DNA from: Citricoccus sp. K5
Lineage (GTDB): Bacteria; Actinomycetota; Actinomycetes; Actinomycetales; Micrococcaceae
DNA: 64,000 nt
Direction of reading: 5' to 3'
Assembly: GCF_902506195.1 (NCBI RefSeq)
Contig: NZ_LR732817.1
Coordinates: 3,191,407-3,255,406 of the forward strand
Numbering within the stretch: position 1 is the stretch's first letter; each line of letters opens with the position of its first letter. Position numbers and translations under genes: made by a program. This document shows, in pieces, positions 16,775 through 24,692 of the stretch. The notes below the pieces were generated by a model. The model did no database searches. It saw only the letters and a program-made list of their open reading frames with translations, and was not told the DNA's origin.

Positions 16775-17605
16775 GTGACGATCTTCCTAACCGGTCTGTT
16801 GACCTGCCTCGCCCTCATCGTGGCCATCGGCGCCCAGAGCCTGTTCATCATGCGCCAGGCCATCCGACGCGACCGGCTCCTGCTGGCCCTCGCCGTCTGC
16901 CTGGTGGGAGACATCGTGCTGATCACGGCCGGGACGGCCGGGGTCGGTGTGATCACCGAGAACGCCCCGTGGCTGCTGGAGGTCCTCAAGTGGGGCGGCG
17001 TGGCCTACCTGCTCTGGTTCGCGTACTCATCCTTCCGCTCCGCCTTCAGCGCGCGGCAGTCCATGGCCGTGGCTGCGGATGAGGGGGATGAGGCAGACGC
17101 CGAGCACGACGGCGCGCGGCCGGGTGCCGACGGCGCCGACGACGCGGGCGAGGGTCGCGCACCCGGGGGCGAGCCCGCGCTGGTGGGTGCCGGAGCCGGC
17201 GTCGGGCGCGGGACAGGGACCGCAGGAGGGCCGGCGACCGGCACCCTGGCCGTGGTCTCGGACCGGCAGCGGCTGTCCGTGCGGATGGACCGCTCCGGCG
17301 AGCGGCAGCGGGCCCTGAGCCCTGTGTGGACCGTGGTGCTGACCGCGCTGTCCGTGTCCCTGCTGAACCCGCACGCGATCCTGGACACGGTGGTCATGCT
17401 GGGCACCCTGGCCAACTCTTACGGGGCCGAGAAGTGGGTCTTCGCCGGCGGCGCCCTGACCGGTTCGGCCCTCTGGTTCCTGACCCTGGGCTTCGGCGTC
17501 CGCGCCTTGGCCCCACTGTTGGACACCCCGCGCACGTGGAAGATCGTGGACCTCGTGGTCGGCTCGATCATGGTCTTCATTGCCGGTTCACTGGCCTTCG
17601 GGTGA
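16775..17605 (+). CDS. lysE: LysE-family amino-acid exporter
   Basis: The 276-residue inner-membrane exporter of basic amino acids has about six hydrophobic segments. The family signatures GAQSLFIMRQAIRRDR (about 20-35), GDIVLITAGTAGVG, LKWGGVAYLLWFAYSS and SLLNPHAILDTV are all present. It is about 40 residues longer than typical LysE because of an acidic, Gly/Ala-rich insertion between about residues 95 and 175, in the cytoplasmic loop after TM3. GTG 16775 is taken as the start: it is the first codon in frame and lies six bases after a -10-like TACCGT with no SD. It is divergent from argP, its expected activator. Confidence 0.88.
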   Translation: MTIFLTGLLTCLALIVAIGAQSLFIMRQAIRRDRLLLALAVCLVGDIVLITAGTAGVGVITENAPWLLEVLKWGGVAYLLWFAYSSFRSAFSARQSMAVAADEGDEADAEHDGARPGADGADDAGEGRAPGGEPALVGAGAGVGRGTGTAGGPATGTLAVVSDRQRLSVRMDRSGERQRALSPVWTVVLTALSVSLLNPHAILDTVVMLGTLANSYGAEKWVFAGGALTGSALWFLTLGFGVRALAPLLDTPRTWKIVDLVVGSIMVFIAGSLAFG

Positions 17606-17694
17606 TCCCGGTCCGTTTTCCGCGTGCCGGGAAGAGATCCCGCTGCCGCGCTGTTCCGCTTGATGATTGACGGATCAACCACGAGGAGCACAAC

Positions 17695-18345
17695 ATGAAG
17701 ATCGGCATCATCGGAGCCACCGGCATGGCCGGCCAGGAGATCTACCGCGAGGCCGTGCGCCGCGGCGAGGAGGTCGTGGCGCTCGTCCGCAACGCCGCGA
17801 AGGCGAGGGAGCTGCTGGGGTCCGGGGCCGCCGTCGTGGAGAAGGACGCCTTCGACCTGACCGCCGCGGACCTGGCCGGCTTTGACGCGGTGGTGGATGC
17901 CCTCGGCACCTCGCCGGGCCAGGCCCACACCCACAACGACCTGACGCGCCAGCTGGTGCAGGCGGCACCGGCCTCCGATCAGGCGTCCCCGCGGCTGCTG
18001 TTCATACTGGGTGCAGGCTCCCTGACCAACCCGGAGACCGGTCGGCTCGCGATCGAGGACATCCGGCGGGCCCCCGGCTCCGAGGCCTGGATCAGCATCC
18101 CGGAGGCGGCCCTGGAGCAGCTGGAATACCTGCGCACCGTGGACTCGGTGGACTGGGTGGGGGTCTCCCCGCAGATGATGTTCACCCCCGGCGAGGCCAC
18201 CACGCCGCAGGTGGGCCAGGACGAGTTGCTGACCGCCGCGGACGGGGGATCCCACACCACCGCGGGCACCATGGCCGTGGGCATCCTCGACGAGCTGCAG
18301 GACCCGGCCTACCGCAACACCCGGTTCACTGTCTCGGACGCCTGA
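17695..18345 (+). CDS. NAD(P)H-binding protein (atypical SDR, YwnB-like)
   Basis: The 216-residue soluble protein has an N-terminal glycine motif (IIGATGMAGQEIYREAVRRG) followed by a basic VALVRN stretch that suggests NADP preference. The rest fits the NAD(P)H-binding (NmrA-like/YwnB) family, which includes flavin reductases, epimerase-like and redox-sensing proteins. It lacks the YxxxK catalytic pair of classical SDRs. ATG 17695 follows GAGGAG. The gene ends four bases before the convergent mycothiol-dependent enzyme gene. Substrate unknown. Confidence 0.8.
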   Translation: MKIGIIGATGMAGQEIYREAVRRGEEVVALVRNAAKARELLGSGAAVVEKDAFDLTAADLAGFDAVVDALGTSPGQAHTHNDLTRQLVQAAPASDQASPRLLFILGAGSLTNPETGRLAIEDIRRAPGSEAWISIPEAALEQLEYLRTVDSVDWVGVSPQMMFTPGEATTPQVGQDELLTAADGGSHTTAGTMAVGILDELQDPAYRNTRFTVSDA

Positions 18346-18349
18346 TCCC

Positions 18350-18991
18350 TCAGCGGCGCTGGGAGGGCTCGTGGCCGCGGGCGTCGAAGTCGAGCGCTCC
18401 CGCCCCGCGGAACCGCTCGGCGGGAACGGGCCGCCCGGCCATGGCCATGATGAGGTCCAGGGCGGTGCCCTCCACCTCCGGGCCGGCACCCACCCAGTGG
18501 CCCACGTCCCGGGCCACGAGGGTCAGGCCGCGGGCCCGTGCCTTGGAGGGCACCGTGAAGTTCGACTTCTCGAAGAACTCGAGCAGCGTCACCAGGACCT
18601 CGTCCGGGTAGGTCCGGCGCAGGCCCAGTGGCACGCGGATGTCCTCGCCGTGGATGACCACCTCGCCCAGCCAGGCCGGCAAGGTCCCGGTGGGGGAGAC
18701 GGTGGAGTCGATCGTGGCGCGGAACTGCTCCAGTGTTCCCGCCGGGGTGGGACCCAGCCGCTCCTCGAGCCGCCGCTGGTTGTGCCTGTCCGCATTGAAC
18801 CCCGCCCCCACGATGCTGCGGATCCACGCCCAGAAGCCGGTCGAGGCCCCGGCCGTCAGGTGCGCCACGGCCTGCTCCACCGTCCACGCCGTGGACAGGG
18901 TGTGCAACTGCCACTGCTCCTCGTCCAGGCCCGCCAGATCGTCTGCGAGTGCCGCGCGTTCGGTGTGGATGAGTTCCCAGAGGTGGTTCAC
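18350..18991 (-). CDS. Maleylpyruvate isomerase-family mycothiol-dependent enzyme
   Basis: The 213-residue cytoplasmic protein has a DinB-like four-helix domain (TAWTVEQAVAHL, then the metal/thiol site GEVVIHGEDIR) and a C-terminal MDMPI domain (RDVGHWVGAGPEVEGTALDLIMAMAGR). Family members use mycothiol, the actinobacterial thiol, as cofactor or substrate. The particular reaction is not known. The start is GTG 18991; TAGGGT lies exactly six bases upstream with no SD, which indicates a leaderless mRNA. It is divergent from phzF-like 19049. Confidence 0.82.
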   Translation of the reverse strand: MNHLWELIHTERAALADDLAGLDEEQWQLHTLSTAWTVEQAVAHLTAGASTGFWAWIRSIVGAGFNADRHNQRRLEERLGPTPAGTLEQFRATIDSTVSPTGTLPAWLGEVVIHGEDIRVPLGLRRTYPDEVLVTLLEFFEKSNFTVPSKARARGLTLVARDVGHWVGAGPEVEGTALDLIMAMAGRPVPAERFRGAGALDFDARGHEPSQRR

Positions 18992-18997
18992 GGTCCC

Positions 18998-19003
18998 ACC
19001 CTA
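18998..19003 (-). promoter_or_regulatory. -10 box, leaderless mycothiol-enzyme gene
   Basis: Minus-strand TAGGGT, then GGGACC, then GTG 18991; no SD. Confidence 0.55.
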
Positions 19004-19036
19004 GGCCACGAGGCGCGGCGTCGTCCGAGCCGAAGC

Positions 19037-19042
19037 TACACT
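19037..19042 (+). promoter_or_regulatory. -10 box, leaderless phzF-like gene
   Basis: TACACT, then CGGCGC, then ATG 19049; no SD. Confidence 0.55.
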
Positions 19043-19048
19043 CGGCGC

Positions 19049-19945
19049 ATGGACCAGCCCGCGGCCCCCGCGCCACACCTCACCACGCGCCCCTTCTCCC
19101 AGGTCAACGTCTTCTCCGCGGAGCCGCTGGCGGGCAACCCGGTGGCCGTGGTGCACGCGGCGGACGAGGTCTCCGAGGGGCAGATGGCTGCCTTCGCCCG
19201 GTGGACCAACCTCTCCGAGACCACGTTCCTGCTGACCCCCACGGACCCCGCCGCCGACTACCGGCTGCGCATCTTCACCCCGGGCGGCGAGCTGCCCTTC
19301 GCCGGGCATCCCACGCTCGGCTCGGCGCACGCCTGGCTGGCCGCCGGCGGCCGCCCGGCTGCCGAGGGCCGGGTGGTCCAGGAGTGCGCGGCGGGCCTGA
19401 TCACGCTCCGCCGGGGGCATCAGGACTCACCGGCGCACGACGCCGGCCGCCTCGCCTTCGCCGCCCCGCCCCTGGTGCGCTCCGGTCCGGTGGACCCCGC
19501 AGACGTGGAGCGCGCCCTGACCGAGGCCGGGCTGGAACCGGACGACCTGGTGGACGCGTCCTGGGTGGACAACGGCCCCGGCTGGATGGGCCTGCTGCTG
19601 ACCGATGCCGAAGCCGTGCTCCGGGCCGCCCCGCAGGCCGGGTCGGAACTGAAGATCGGCCTCGTGGGACCGCACCGGTCCGGGGCGGCCCCGGCCGACG
19701 TCGAGGTCCGTGCCTTCGTCCCCGGCCTGGGCATCCCGGAGGACCCGGTGACGGGCAGCCTCAACGCGGGGCTGGCCCAGTGGCTGATCGGCGCGGGGCG
19801 ACTGCCGGCCCGGTATGTGGCCGCGCAGGGCACCGCCCTGCAACGCGCCGGGCGGGTCCATGTGGAGCAGGACGCCACGGACCCGGGGACCATCTGGGTG
19901 GGCGGGGACTGCGTCACGGTGCTCGAGGGCACTGTCCGGATGTAG
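19049..19945 (+). CDS. PhzF-family isomerase/epimerase-like protein
   Basis: The 298-residue protein has the two-lobed diaminopimelate-epimerase-like fold of PhzF. The catalytic Glu of the family is Glu57 (TNLSETTFLL). FTPGGELPFAGHPTLGSA marks the N-lobe and DPVTGSLNAGLAQWL the C-lobe. Most chromosomal PhzF proteins have no phenazine pathway, and none is visible here; the reaction is unknown. Upstream reading in this frame overlaps the divergent gene and has no domain. ATG 19049 is leaderless, with TACACT at 19037-19042. An AhpD-like gene follows after 86 bases. Confidence 0.85.
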   Translation: MDQPAAPAPHLTTRPFSQVNVFSAEPLAGNPVAVVHAADEVSEGQMAAFARWTNLSETTFLLTPTDPAADYRLRIFTPGGELPFAGHPTLGSAHAWLAAGGRPAAEGRVVQECAAGLITLRRGHQDSPAHDAGRLAFAAPPLVRSGPVDPADVERALTEAGLEPDDLVDASWVDNGPGWMGLLLTDAEAVLRAAPQAGSELKIGLVGPHRSGAAPADVEVRAFVPGLGIPEDPVTGSLNAGLAQWLIGAGRLPARYVAAQGTALQRAGRVHVEQDATDPGTIWVGGDCVTVLEGTVRM

Positions 19946-20031
19946 ACCGGCCGGTAGACCGCGCTTCCTGCCCCGTGAGAGCATGACGCCCACCGGGACC
20001 TACCCCTCGACCGATCGGAAGGACCATCCCC

Positions 20032-20364
20032 ATGACGACCCATTACCACTCCCCAGAAGACCTCGACCGGCTGGGCGAGTACAAGGAACTGGCCGGCCCC
20101 GAGTTCGCCGCCTATGCCAAGTTCGACGGGAGCATCGGCCGGGAGGGCGGGGCGATCGACCTCCTGCACCGCGAGCTCATCGCCGTGGGTGTCGCGATCT
20201 CCTCCCAGTGCCCGTACTGCATCCAGGTCCACGTGACCCAGGCGAAGAAGGCCGGTGCCACCAAGGCCCAGATCGCCGAGGCGAGCATGATCGCCGCCGC
20301 CCTGGGAGCGGGCGCGGCGGTCACCCACGGGACCCTGGCGTTCCGCCTCTACGACGAGGCCTGA
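20032..20364 (+). CDS. Carboxymuconolactone decarboxylase/AhpD-like protein
   Basis: The 110-residue all-helical protein carries the AhpD-type redox motif: Glu48 (HRELIAVG) with Cys60, Cys63 (SQCPYC) and His67. Proteins with this CXXC...H pattern act as thiol-disulfide peroxidase partners; carboxymuconolactone decarboxylases lack the cysteines, so a redox role is more likely. ATG 20032 follows AAGGA with good spacing, so it has its own ribosome site. Confidence 0.85.
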   Translation: MTTHYHSPEDLDRLGEYKELAGPEFAAYAKFDGSIGREGGAIDLLHRELIAVGVAISSQCPYCIQVHVTQAKKAGATKAQIAEASMIAAALGAGAAVTHGTLAFRLYDEA

Positions 20365-20495
20365 CACTCCGCGGCCCTCGGCGGCAGGGCTCGTCCCGCC
20401 CTGTCCGCGCCACTGTCCCGGCGGCTACCGCCGGGTACAACACGCCCTCGCTGACATCTTCAACCTTTTCGCAGTGGCCGCGAGAAGATGGGGGG

Positions 20496-20951
20496 ATGCA
20501 GAACTCAGTTCCGGACGGATCCAGCGCCACCCAGCCGATCGAGGTGGCCGCGGTGGTTCTGTACCGTCCGGACGGCAAGGTGCTGACGGTACGCAAGGTC
20601 GGCACCTCCATGTTCATGTTCCCGGGGGGCAAGCACCAGGCGGACGAGGCACCGCTGGACACCGCCCTCCGCGAACTGGCTGAGGAGACCGGCCTGGCGG
20701 TGCCCCCGGAGGACCTGGAGTACCTCGGCGCATGGGACACCCCGGCGGCGAACGAAAACGGCCAGCAGCTGCACTCGGAGGTCTTCGCCCTGCTACGCCC
20801 GCTGGCCCGCAATGAGGTCCCCACGCCAGACGCCGAGATCGAGGAACTGGTCTGGATGGACCCGGCCGCGCCCCAGGCCCCTGCCGGGCACGGGATAGCC
20901 CCGCTCCTGGTGGCCGTCTTCGAACACCTCAAGGACCGCCGGCCGTTCTGA
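20496..20951 (+). CDS. NUDIX hydrolase
   Basis: The 151-residue enzyme has a complete NUDIX box at about residues 45-67 (GKHQADEAPLDTALRELAEE then TGL), including the metal-binding REXXEE glutamates. It hydrolyses a nucleoside diphosphate linked to another moiety; the substrate cannot be read from sequence. Upstream reading in this frame overlaps the previous gene and is not protein-like. ATG 20496 is preceded by GAAGAT and six G bases, either a poor leaderless -10 or a G-rich SD. It converges on the DUF368 gene, with a shared hairpin between them. Confidence 0.88.
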   Translation: MQNSVPDGSSATQPIEVAAVVLYRPDGKVLTVRKVGTSMFMFPGGKHQADEAPLDTALRELAEETGLAVPPEDLEYLGAWDTPAANENGQQLHSEVFALLRPLARNEVPTPDAEIEELVWMDPAAPQAPAGHGIAPLLVAVFEHLKDRRPF

Positions 20952-20953
20952 CC

Positions 20954-20991
20954 GCGACCGCCGGCCGCGACGGTCCGCGGCTGGCGGTCGC
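20954..20991. terminator. Bidirectional hairpin terminator
   Basis: Arms 20954-20969 and 20976-20991 pair over 16 bases with one mismatch around a six-base loop. It lies between the convergent NUDIX and DUF368 genes, with no T-tract. Confidence 0.65.
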
Positions 20992-20997
20992 CCCGGC

Positions 20998-22113
20998 TCA
21001 GCCCCTCACGGCGCCGGCGTGCGCGTCGTGCTCGCGCAGGAACCGCCGCTGCACCCGGGCGTCCACCACCAGCAGGAGGGCGACCACCGCGAAACCGGCC
21101 AGGGCCAGCAGGGCGGCCGGGCCGGCGTCGTCCCCGGGGGTGAAGAGCGCCCGCGCCTCATCCTGCCAGGGCCAGAGGGTCCGCAGCCCACCGATCATGA
21201 CGCCGGTCAGCAGGGCCAGGGTGATGGTGTGGTGGTGGTCCAGCAGCCACTTGAGCAGCTTCACCACCACCACCATGCCCAGTGCCATGCCGAGGGCGAA
21301 GACGCCCAGGTAGGCGAGGTCGAGCTCGTCCACGGCGCGCAGCGTGGGCTCGTAGAGGCCGAACGTCAGCAGCAGGAACGAGCCGGAGAGTCCCGGCAGC
21401 ACGAGGGCGGAGACGGCAACCATGGCCGCGGGCACCAGCACCAGCGGATGGGCCTCGACCGAGGCCGGCGGCAGGGAGACCAGCAGGAAGGTGGCCGCTG
21501 CGGCGGCCAGCCCGCCGATCAGGTGGATCGGCCGCAGACGGACCTCCGCGGGGTCCCGGCCCACGGCGACGCGCCGGAACCGCTCGGTGGCCAGGCCCTG
21601 CAGCATCATCCGGAACGGCACGGCCACGGAGGCCAGCACCATGCCGAAGAACAGCGCGCGCATCATCACGGGGTGGTTCTCCATGGCGTCGGCCATGGGC
21701 CCGGCCACCGTGAACACGGCCAGCACCATGGCGAGCCCCACGGGGACGACCACCCGCCAGTGGACCAGGCGCAGGTGCTCGGCGGCGCCGGCCCGCCGGT
21801 CCGGGCCGGTGATGAGCCGGCGGACCGCGGAGATCACGTGCGCCGCGGAGTCGATGATGTGGTGATAGATCCCCACCACGAGCGCCACCGTGCCGCCGGA
21901 GACGCCCGGGACCGTCTCCACCGCGCCGATCAGCGCCCCGCGGACCAGGTTGCCCAGCAACGACGTCGGCCGCTCGGCCGGGACTGCCGGTCCGCCGGAG
22001 TCTGGGGCCGAGTCTGGAGTCGGGTGGTCGGCTGGGTCGCCGGGTCGGTTCAGCGCGGTCGGGCCGGCGGTGGGACCGGCGGTCGGGCCGGCGGAGTCAT
22101 CGGCACGGGACAT
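20998..22113 (-). CDS. DUF368 membrane protein (PopT-like polyprenyl-phosphate translocase)
   Basis: The 371-residue polytopic protein (about nine to ten segments) has a 50-residue Gly/Pro/Thr-rich cytoplasmic leader. It carries the duplicated DUF368 signatures ETVPGVSGGTVALVVGIY and LPGLSGSFLLLTFGLYEP. DUF368 proteins (PopT) have been shown elsewhere to return undecaprenyl phosphate across the membrane for cell-wall synthesis; the same role is inferred here. ATG 22113 follows CGGAGG with a ten-base gap; a GTG at 22149 is also in frame. The leader is longer than usual and repetitive (GPTAGPTAGPTA). Confidence 0.82.
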   Translation of the reverse strand: MSRADDSAGPTAGPTAGPTALNRPGDPADHPTPDSAPDSGGPAVPAERPTSLLGNLVRGALIGAVETVPGVSGGTVALVVGIYHHIIDSAAHVISAVRRLITGPDRRAGAAEHLRLVHWRVVVPVGLAMVLAVFTVAGPMADAMENHPVMMRALFFGMVLASVAVPFRMMLQGLATERFRRVAVGRDPAEVRLRPIHLIGGLAAAAATFLLVSLPPASVEAHPLVLVPAAMVAVSALVLPGLSGSFLLLTFGLYEPTLRAVDELDLAYLGVFALGMALGMVVVVKLLKWLLDHHHTITLALLTGVMIGGLRTLWPWQDEARALFTPGDDAGPAALLALAGFAVVALLLVVDARVQRRFLREHDAHAGAVRG

Positions 22114-22197
22114 GGGGTGGTGGACCTCCGGGGTGGCTGTAGGCCGCACGACGGCCGGACGGCCCCTGAGTCTACCGACTCGGGGCGCCAGCCCGAT

Positions 22198-23799
22198 TCA
22201 CGGCAGGGGTGGCCGTGCCTCCAGCAGTGCGCGGGTGAACGGGGCGTTCGGGTGGGCCCAGACCTGTTCCACGGGTCCCTGCTCCACGATCAGTCCGCGG
22301 TGCATGACGGCGACCGTGTCACAGACCTGGCGGATGACCGCGAGATCGTGGGAAATCAGCACCAGGGCCGTGCCGGTGCGCTCCTGCAGGTCGGCCAGGG
22401 TCTCCAGGATTGAGGCCTGCACCGTGACGTCCAGAGCGGAGACCGGCTCATCCAGCACGAGCACGGCGGGCGCGGCGGCCAGGGCCCGGGCGATCGCCAG
22501 CCGCTGCCGCTGGCCGCCGGAGAGCGAGCGGGGACTTCGGTGCAGGGCGGAGGCGGGCAGCCGGACGAGCTCCAGCAGCTCCGTGGGCGTGCGGGCGCTG
22601 CCGGACAGGCGCAGCGCCGTGCGGAGGATCCTTCCGCCGTCCCAGCGCGGGTCGAAGGAGCCCAGCGGGTCCTGGGGGACCAGCCGGACCAGGTGCCGCC
22701 GTGACCGGCGGTGCCGTTCGGGCAGTTCGCTCCACGGCTCGCCGGCCAGCTCCACGCGGCCGGCGTCCGCCCGCTCGGCGGCCACGAGAATCCGCGCCAG
22801 CGTGGACTTCCCGCTGCCGGACTCCCCGACCACCCCGAGCGCCTGGCCGCGGCGCACGGTCAGGTCCACGCCGTCGAGGGCGTCCACCGTTCCGCCGCCG
22901 GGCAGCCGGTAGCGCCGACGCAGCCCCGAGGCGCGCAGCACCTCCGGCACGTCCTCCGGCGGTGGGCCCGGTGCCTGCGTCCGCCGTCCCGGACCCCGCG
23001 GGACGGCGGCCACGAGCGCCCGGGTGACGGGGTGGGCCGGCTGGCCCAGCACCTCGTCCGCGCTGCCGGATTCGACCACGCGGCCGCCGTCCAGCACCAC
23101 CACGTCGTCGGCCAGCCGCGCCACCGCGCCGAGGTCGTGGGTCACGAGCAGCACGGCCGTCCCCTCGTCCCGCAGACGCCCGAGCAGTTCGAGCACGCCC
23201 CGGGCCACCGTGGCGTCCAGGGCGGTGGTCGGCTCGTCCGTGATCAGCAGCCGCGGCTCGGAGACGATCGCCGAGGCGATGAGCGCGCGCTGCCGCATCC
23301 CGCCGGACAGCTCCCCGGAACGCTGGGCGGCCCGCGTCTCCGGCTCGTCCAGTCCGGCGTGGGCCAGGGCCTGCAGCACCCGGCGGCTGCGTTCCGGCCG
23401 GCGGGTCCCGCGCAGTTGCAGGGACTCGCCCACCTCGGCGCCCACGGTGCGCAGCGGGTCGAGCGACTGCAGGGCGTCCTGCAGCACGAATCCCACCTCG
23501 GCGCCTCGCAGCCGCCGCCACCGCCGGGCGTCCGCCCTCGCCAGGTCCTGCCCGGCCACCGTGAACCGCTCGGCGGCCACCGCGGCCGGTGCGCCGCCCT
23601 CCCCGGCCAGCCCGACCAGGCTGCGCGCCAGCACGGACTTGCCGGCCCCGGACCCGCCGACCACGGCCAGGCAGCGCCCCGGCTCCAGGTGCAGGTCCAC
23701 TCCCCGCAGCACCTCGCCGACACCCGGGAAGGCGACGGTGAGCCCGGCGACGTCCAGGATCGGGCCCGTGTCCCCGCTCGTCTTCTCGCCCGCGCTCAT
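22198..23799 (-). CDS. Dipeptide-type ABC transporter, fused double ATPase
   Basis: At 533 residues this is DppD and DppF in one chain. The N-terminal ATPase has GGSGAGKS, LSGGMRQRALIA and LLITDEPTTALD; the C-terminal one has GESGSGKS, LSGGQRQRLAIARA and VLVLDEPVSALD. Both look active. The C-terminus has the oligopeptide-ABC tail (VEQGPVEQVWAHPNAPFTRALL). It energises the two permeases encoded upstream in the same operon. ATG 23799 overlaps the permease stop by four bases. Longer upstream reading is a shadow of the permease. The substrate may be a peptide, nickel or an opine; see the binding protein. Confidence 0.9.
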   Translation of the reverse strand: MSAGEKTSGDTGPILDVAGLTVAFPGVGEVLRGVDLHLEPGRCLAVVGGSGAGKSVLARSLVGLAGEGGAPAAVAAERFTVAGQDLARADARRWRRLRGAEVGFVLQDALQSLDPLRTVGAEVGESLQLRGTRRPERSRRVLQALAHAGLDEPETRAAQRSGELSGGMRQRALIASAIVSEPRLLITDEPTTALDATVARGVLELLGRLRDEGTAVLLVTHDLGAVARLADDVVVLDGGRVVESGSADEVLGQPAHPVTRALVAAVPRGPGRRTQAPGPPPEDVPEVLRASGLRRRYRLPGGGTVDALDGVDLTVRRGQALGVVGESGSGKSTLARILVAAERADAGRVELAGEPWSELPERHRRSRRHLVRLVPQDPLGSFDPRWDGGRILRTALRLSGSARTPTELLELVRLPASALHRSPRSLSGGQRQRLAIARALAAAPAVLVLDEPVSALDVTVQASILETLADLQERTGTALVLISHDLAVIRQVCDTVAVMHRGLIVEQGPVEQVWAHPNAPFTRALLEARPPLP

Positions 23800-24692
23800 G
23801 CCGGCGCCACCGCGCTGAGCCGCCGGCCGAGCATCGTCAGTGCGGCGGCGGCCGCCGTGATCGCCAGCCCCGGTGCCACGGTGAGCCACCAGGAGCTGGT
23901 GATGTGCAGCCGGCCGGCGTTGAGCATGGCCCCCCACTCGGGGGAGGGTGGCAGCGCGCCGAGGCCCAGGTAGCTCAGGGCGGAGACCCATACGATCGCC
24001 TGCCCGATCCCCAGGGTCCCCACGGCGATCAGCGGCCACAGGGTGTTGGGCACCACGTGGCGCAGGAACGCCACCGGAGCGGACACCCCCTCCAGCCGGG
24101 CGGCGGTGACGTAGGGACTGTGCACCACCGACCGGGCGCGGGCGCGCAGGATGCGGGCGTAGCCGGGGGCGGTGGCCAGGCCCACGGCGAGCACCGAGGG
24201 CCCCACGCCCGCGCCGAGCACCGAGACCAGCAGCAGGGCGAGCACGAGGCTGGGCAGCGCGAAGAGCACCTCGATGACCCGGCTGAGCGCACCGTCGAGC
24301 CAGCGCGGACCGAGGGCTGCGCTGAAACCGAGCAGCAGCCCGAGGCCCAGCCCGATCGCCGTGGCGGCTGCCCCGACCCCCAGCGACTGGCCCGCTCCAT
24401 GCACCACACGCGTGTAGACGTCCCGCCCGGAGGCGTCCGTGCCGAAGACCGCGCCCGGCCCCGGCGGCTGATAGGCCTGCGCCGGAGCGACCGCCGCGGG
24501 GTCACCGGGGGCGAGCAGCCCCGGGAGCAGCGCGGCCAGCACCACCAGGAGCACGACGCCGGCGCTCACCATCCCGCCCAGTCCCAGGTTCGCGGCCCAG
24601 TGCCTCATCCAGTGATTCATCCGGTACCTCAGCCTCCCGCCGACGGCGCCGTCCCGGCCCGCCGTCTGGCCGGCAGCCTGCGGCCCGCTCAC
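23796..24692 (-). CDS. Dipeptide-type ABC transporter permease (DppC-like)
   Basis: The 298-residue membrane protein has an N-terminal TM (MVSAGVVLLVVLAALLPGLL), the DppC lead motif FGTDASGRDVYTRVVHGAG, and five further TMs. The EAA-type loop is AARLEGVSAPVAFLRHVVPN. GTG 24692 is chosen because it overlaps the upstream permease stop by four bases (GTGA); an in-frame ATG for MNHWMRHW lies about 70 bases further in. It forms the channel together with the 24689-25681 product. Confidence 0.87.
   Translation of the reverse strand: MSGPQAAGQTAGRDGAVGGRLRYRMNHWMRHWAANLGLGGMVSAGVVLLVVLAALLPGLLAPGDPAAVAPAQAYQPPGPGAVFGTDASGRDVYTRVVHGAGQSLGVGAAATAIGLGLGLLLGFSAALGPRWLDGALSRVIEVLFALPSLVLALLLVSVLGAGVGPSVLAVGLATAPGYARILRARARSVVHSPYVTAARLEGVSAPVAFLRHVVPNTLWPLIAVGTLGIGQAIVWVSALSYLGLGALPPSPEWGAMLNAGRLHITSSWWLTVAPGLAITAAAAALTMLGRRLSAVAPA

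Noticed and set aside
17628-17642. CGGGA-AGAGA-TCCCG hairpin after lysE
   Set aside because: Only a five-base stem; too weak to call a terminator.
19049-19945. PhzF as a sign of phenazine synthesis
   Set aside because: No phzA/B/D/E/G genes nearby; solitary PhzF homologues are common.
21019-22413. Plus-strand frame opposite the DUF368 gene
   Set aside because: His/Gln/Gly-rich shadow of the real minus-strand membrane protein.
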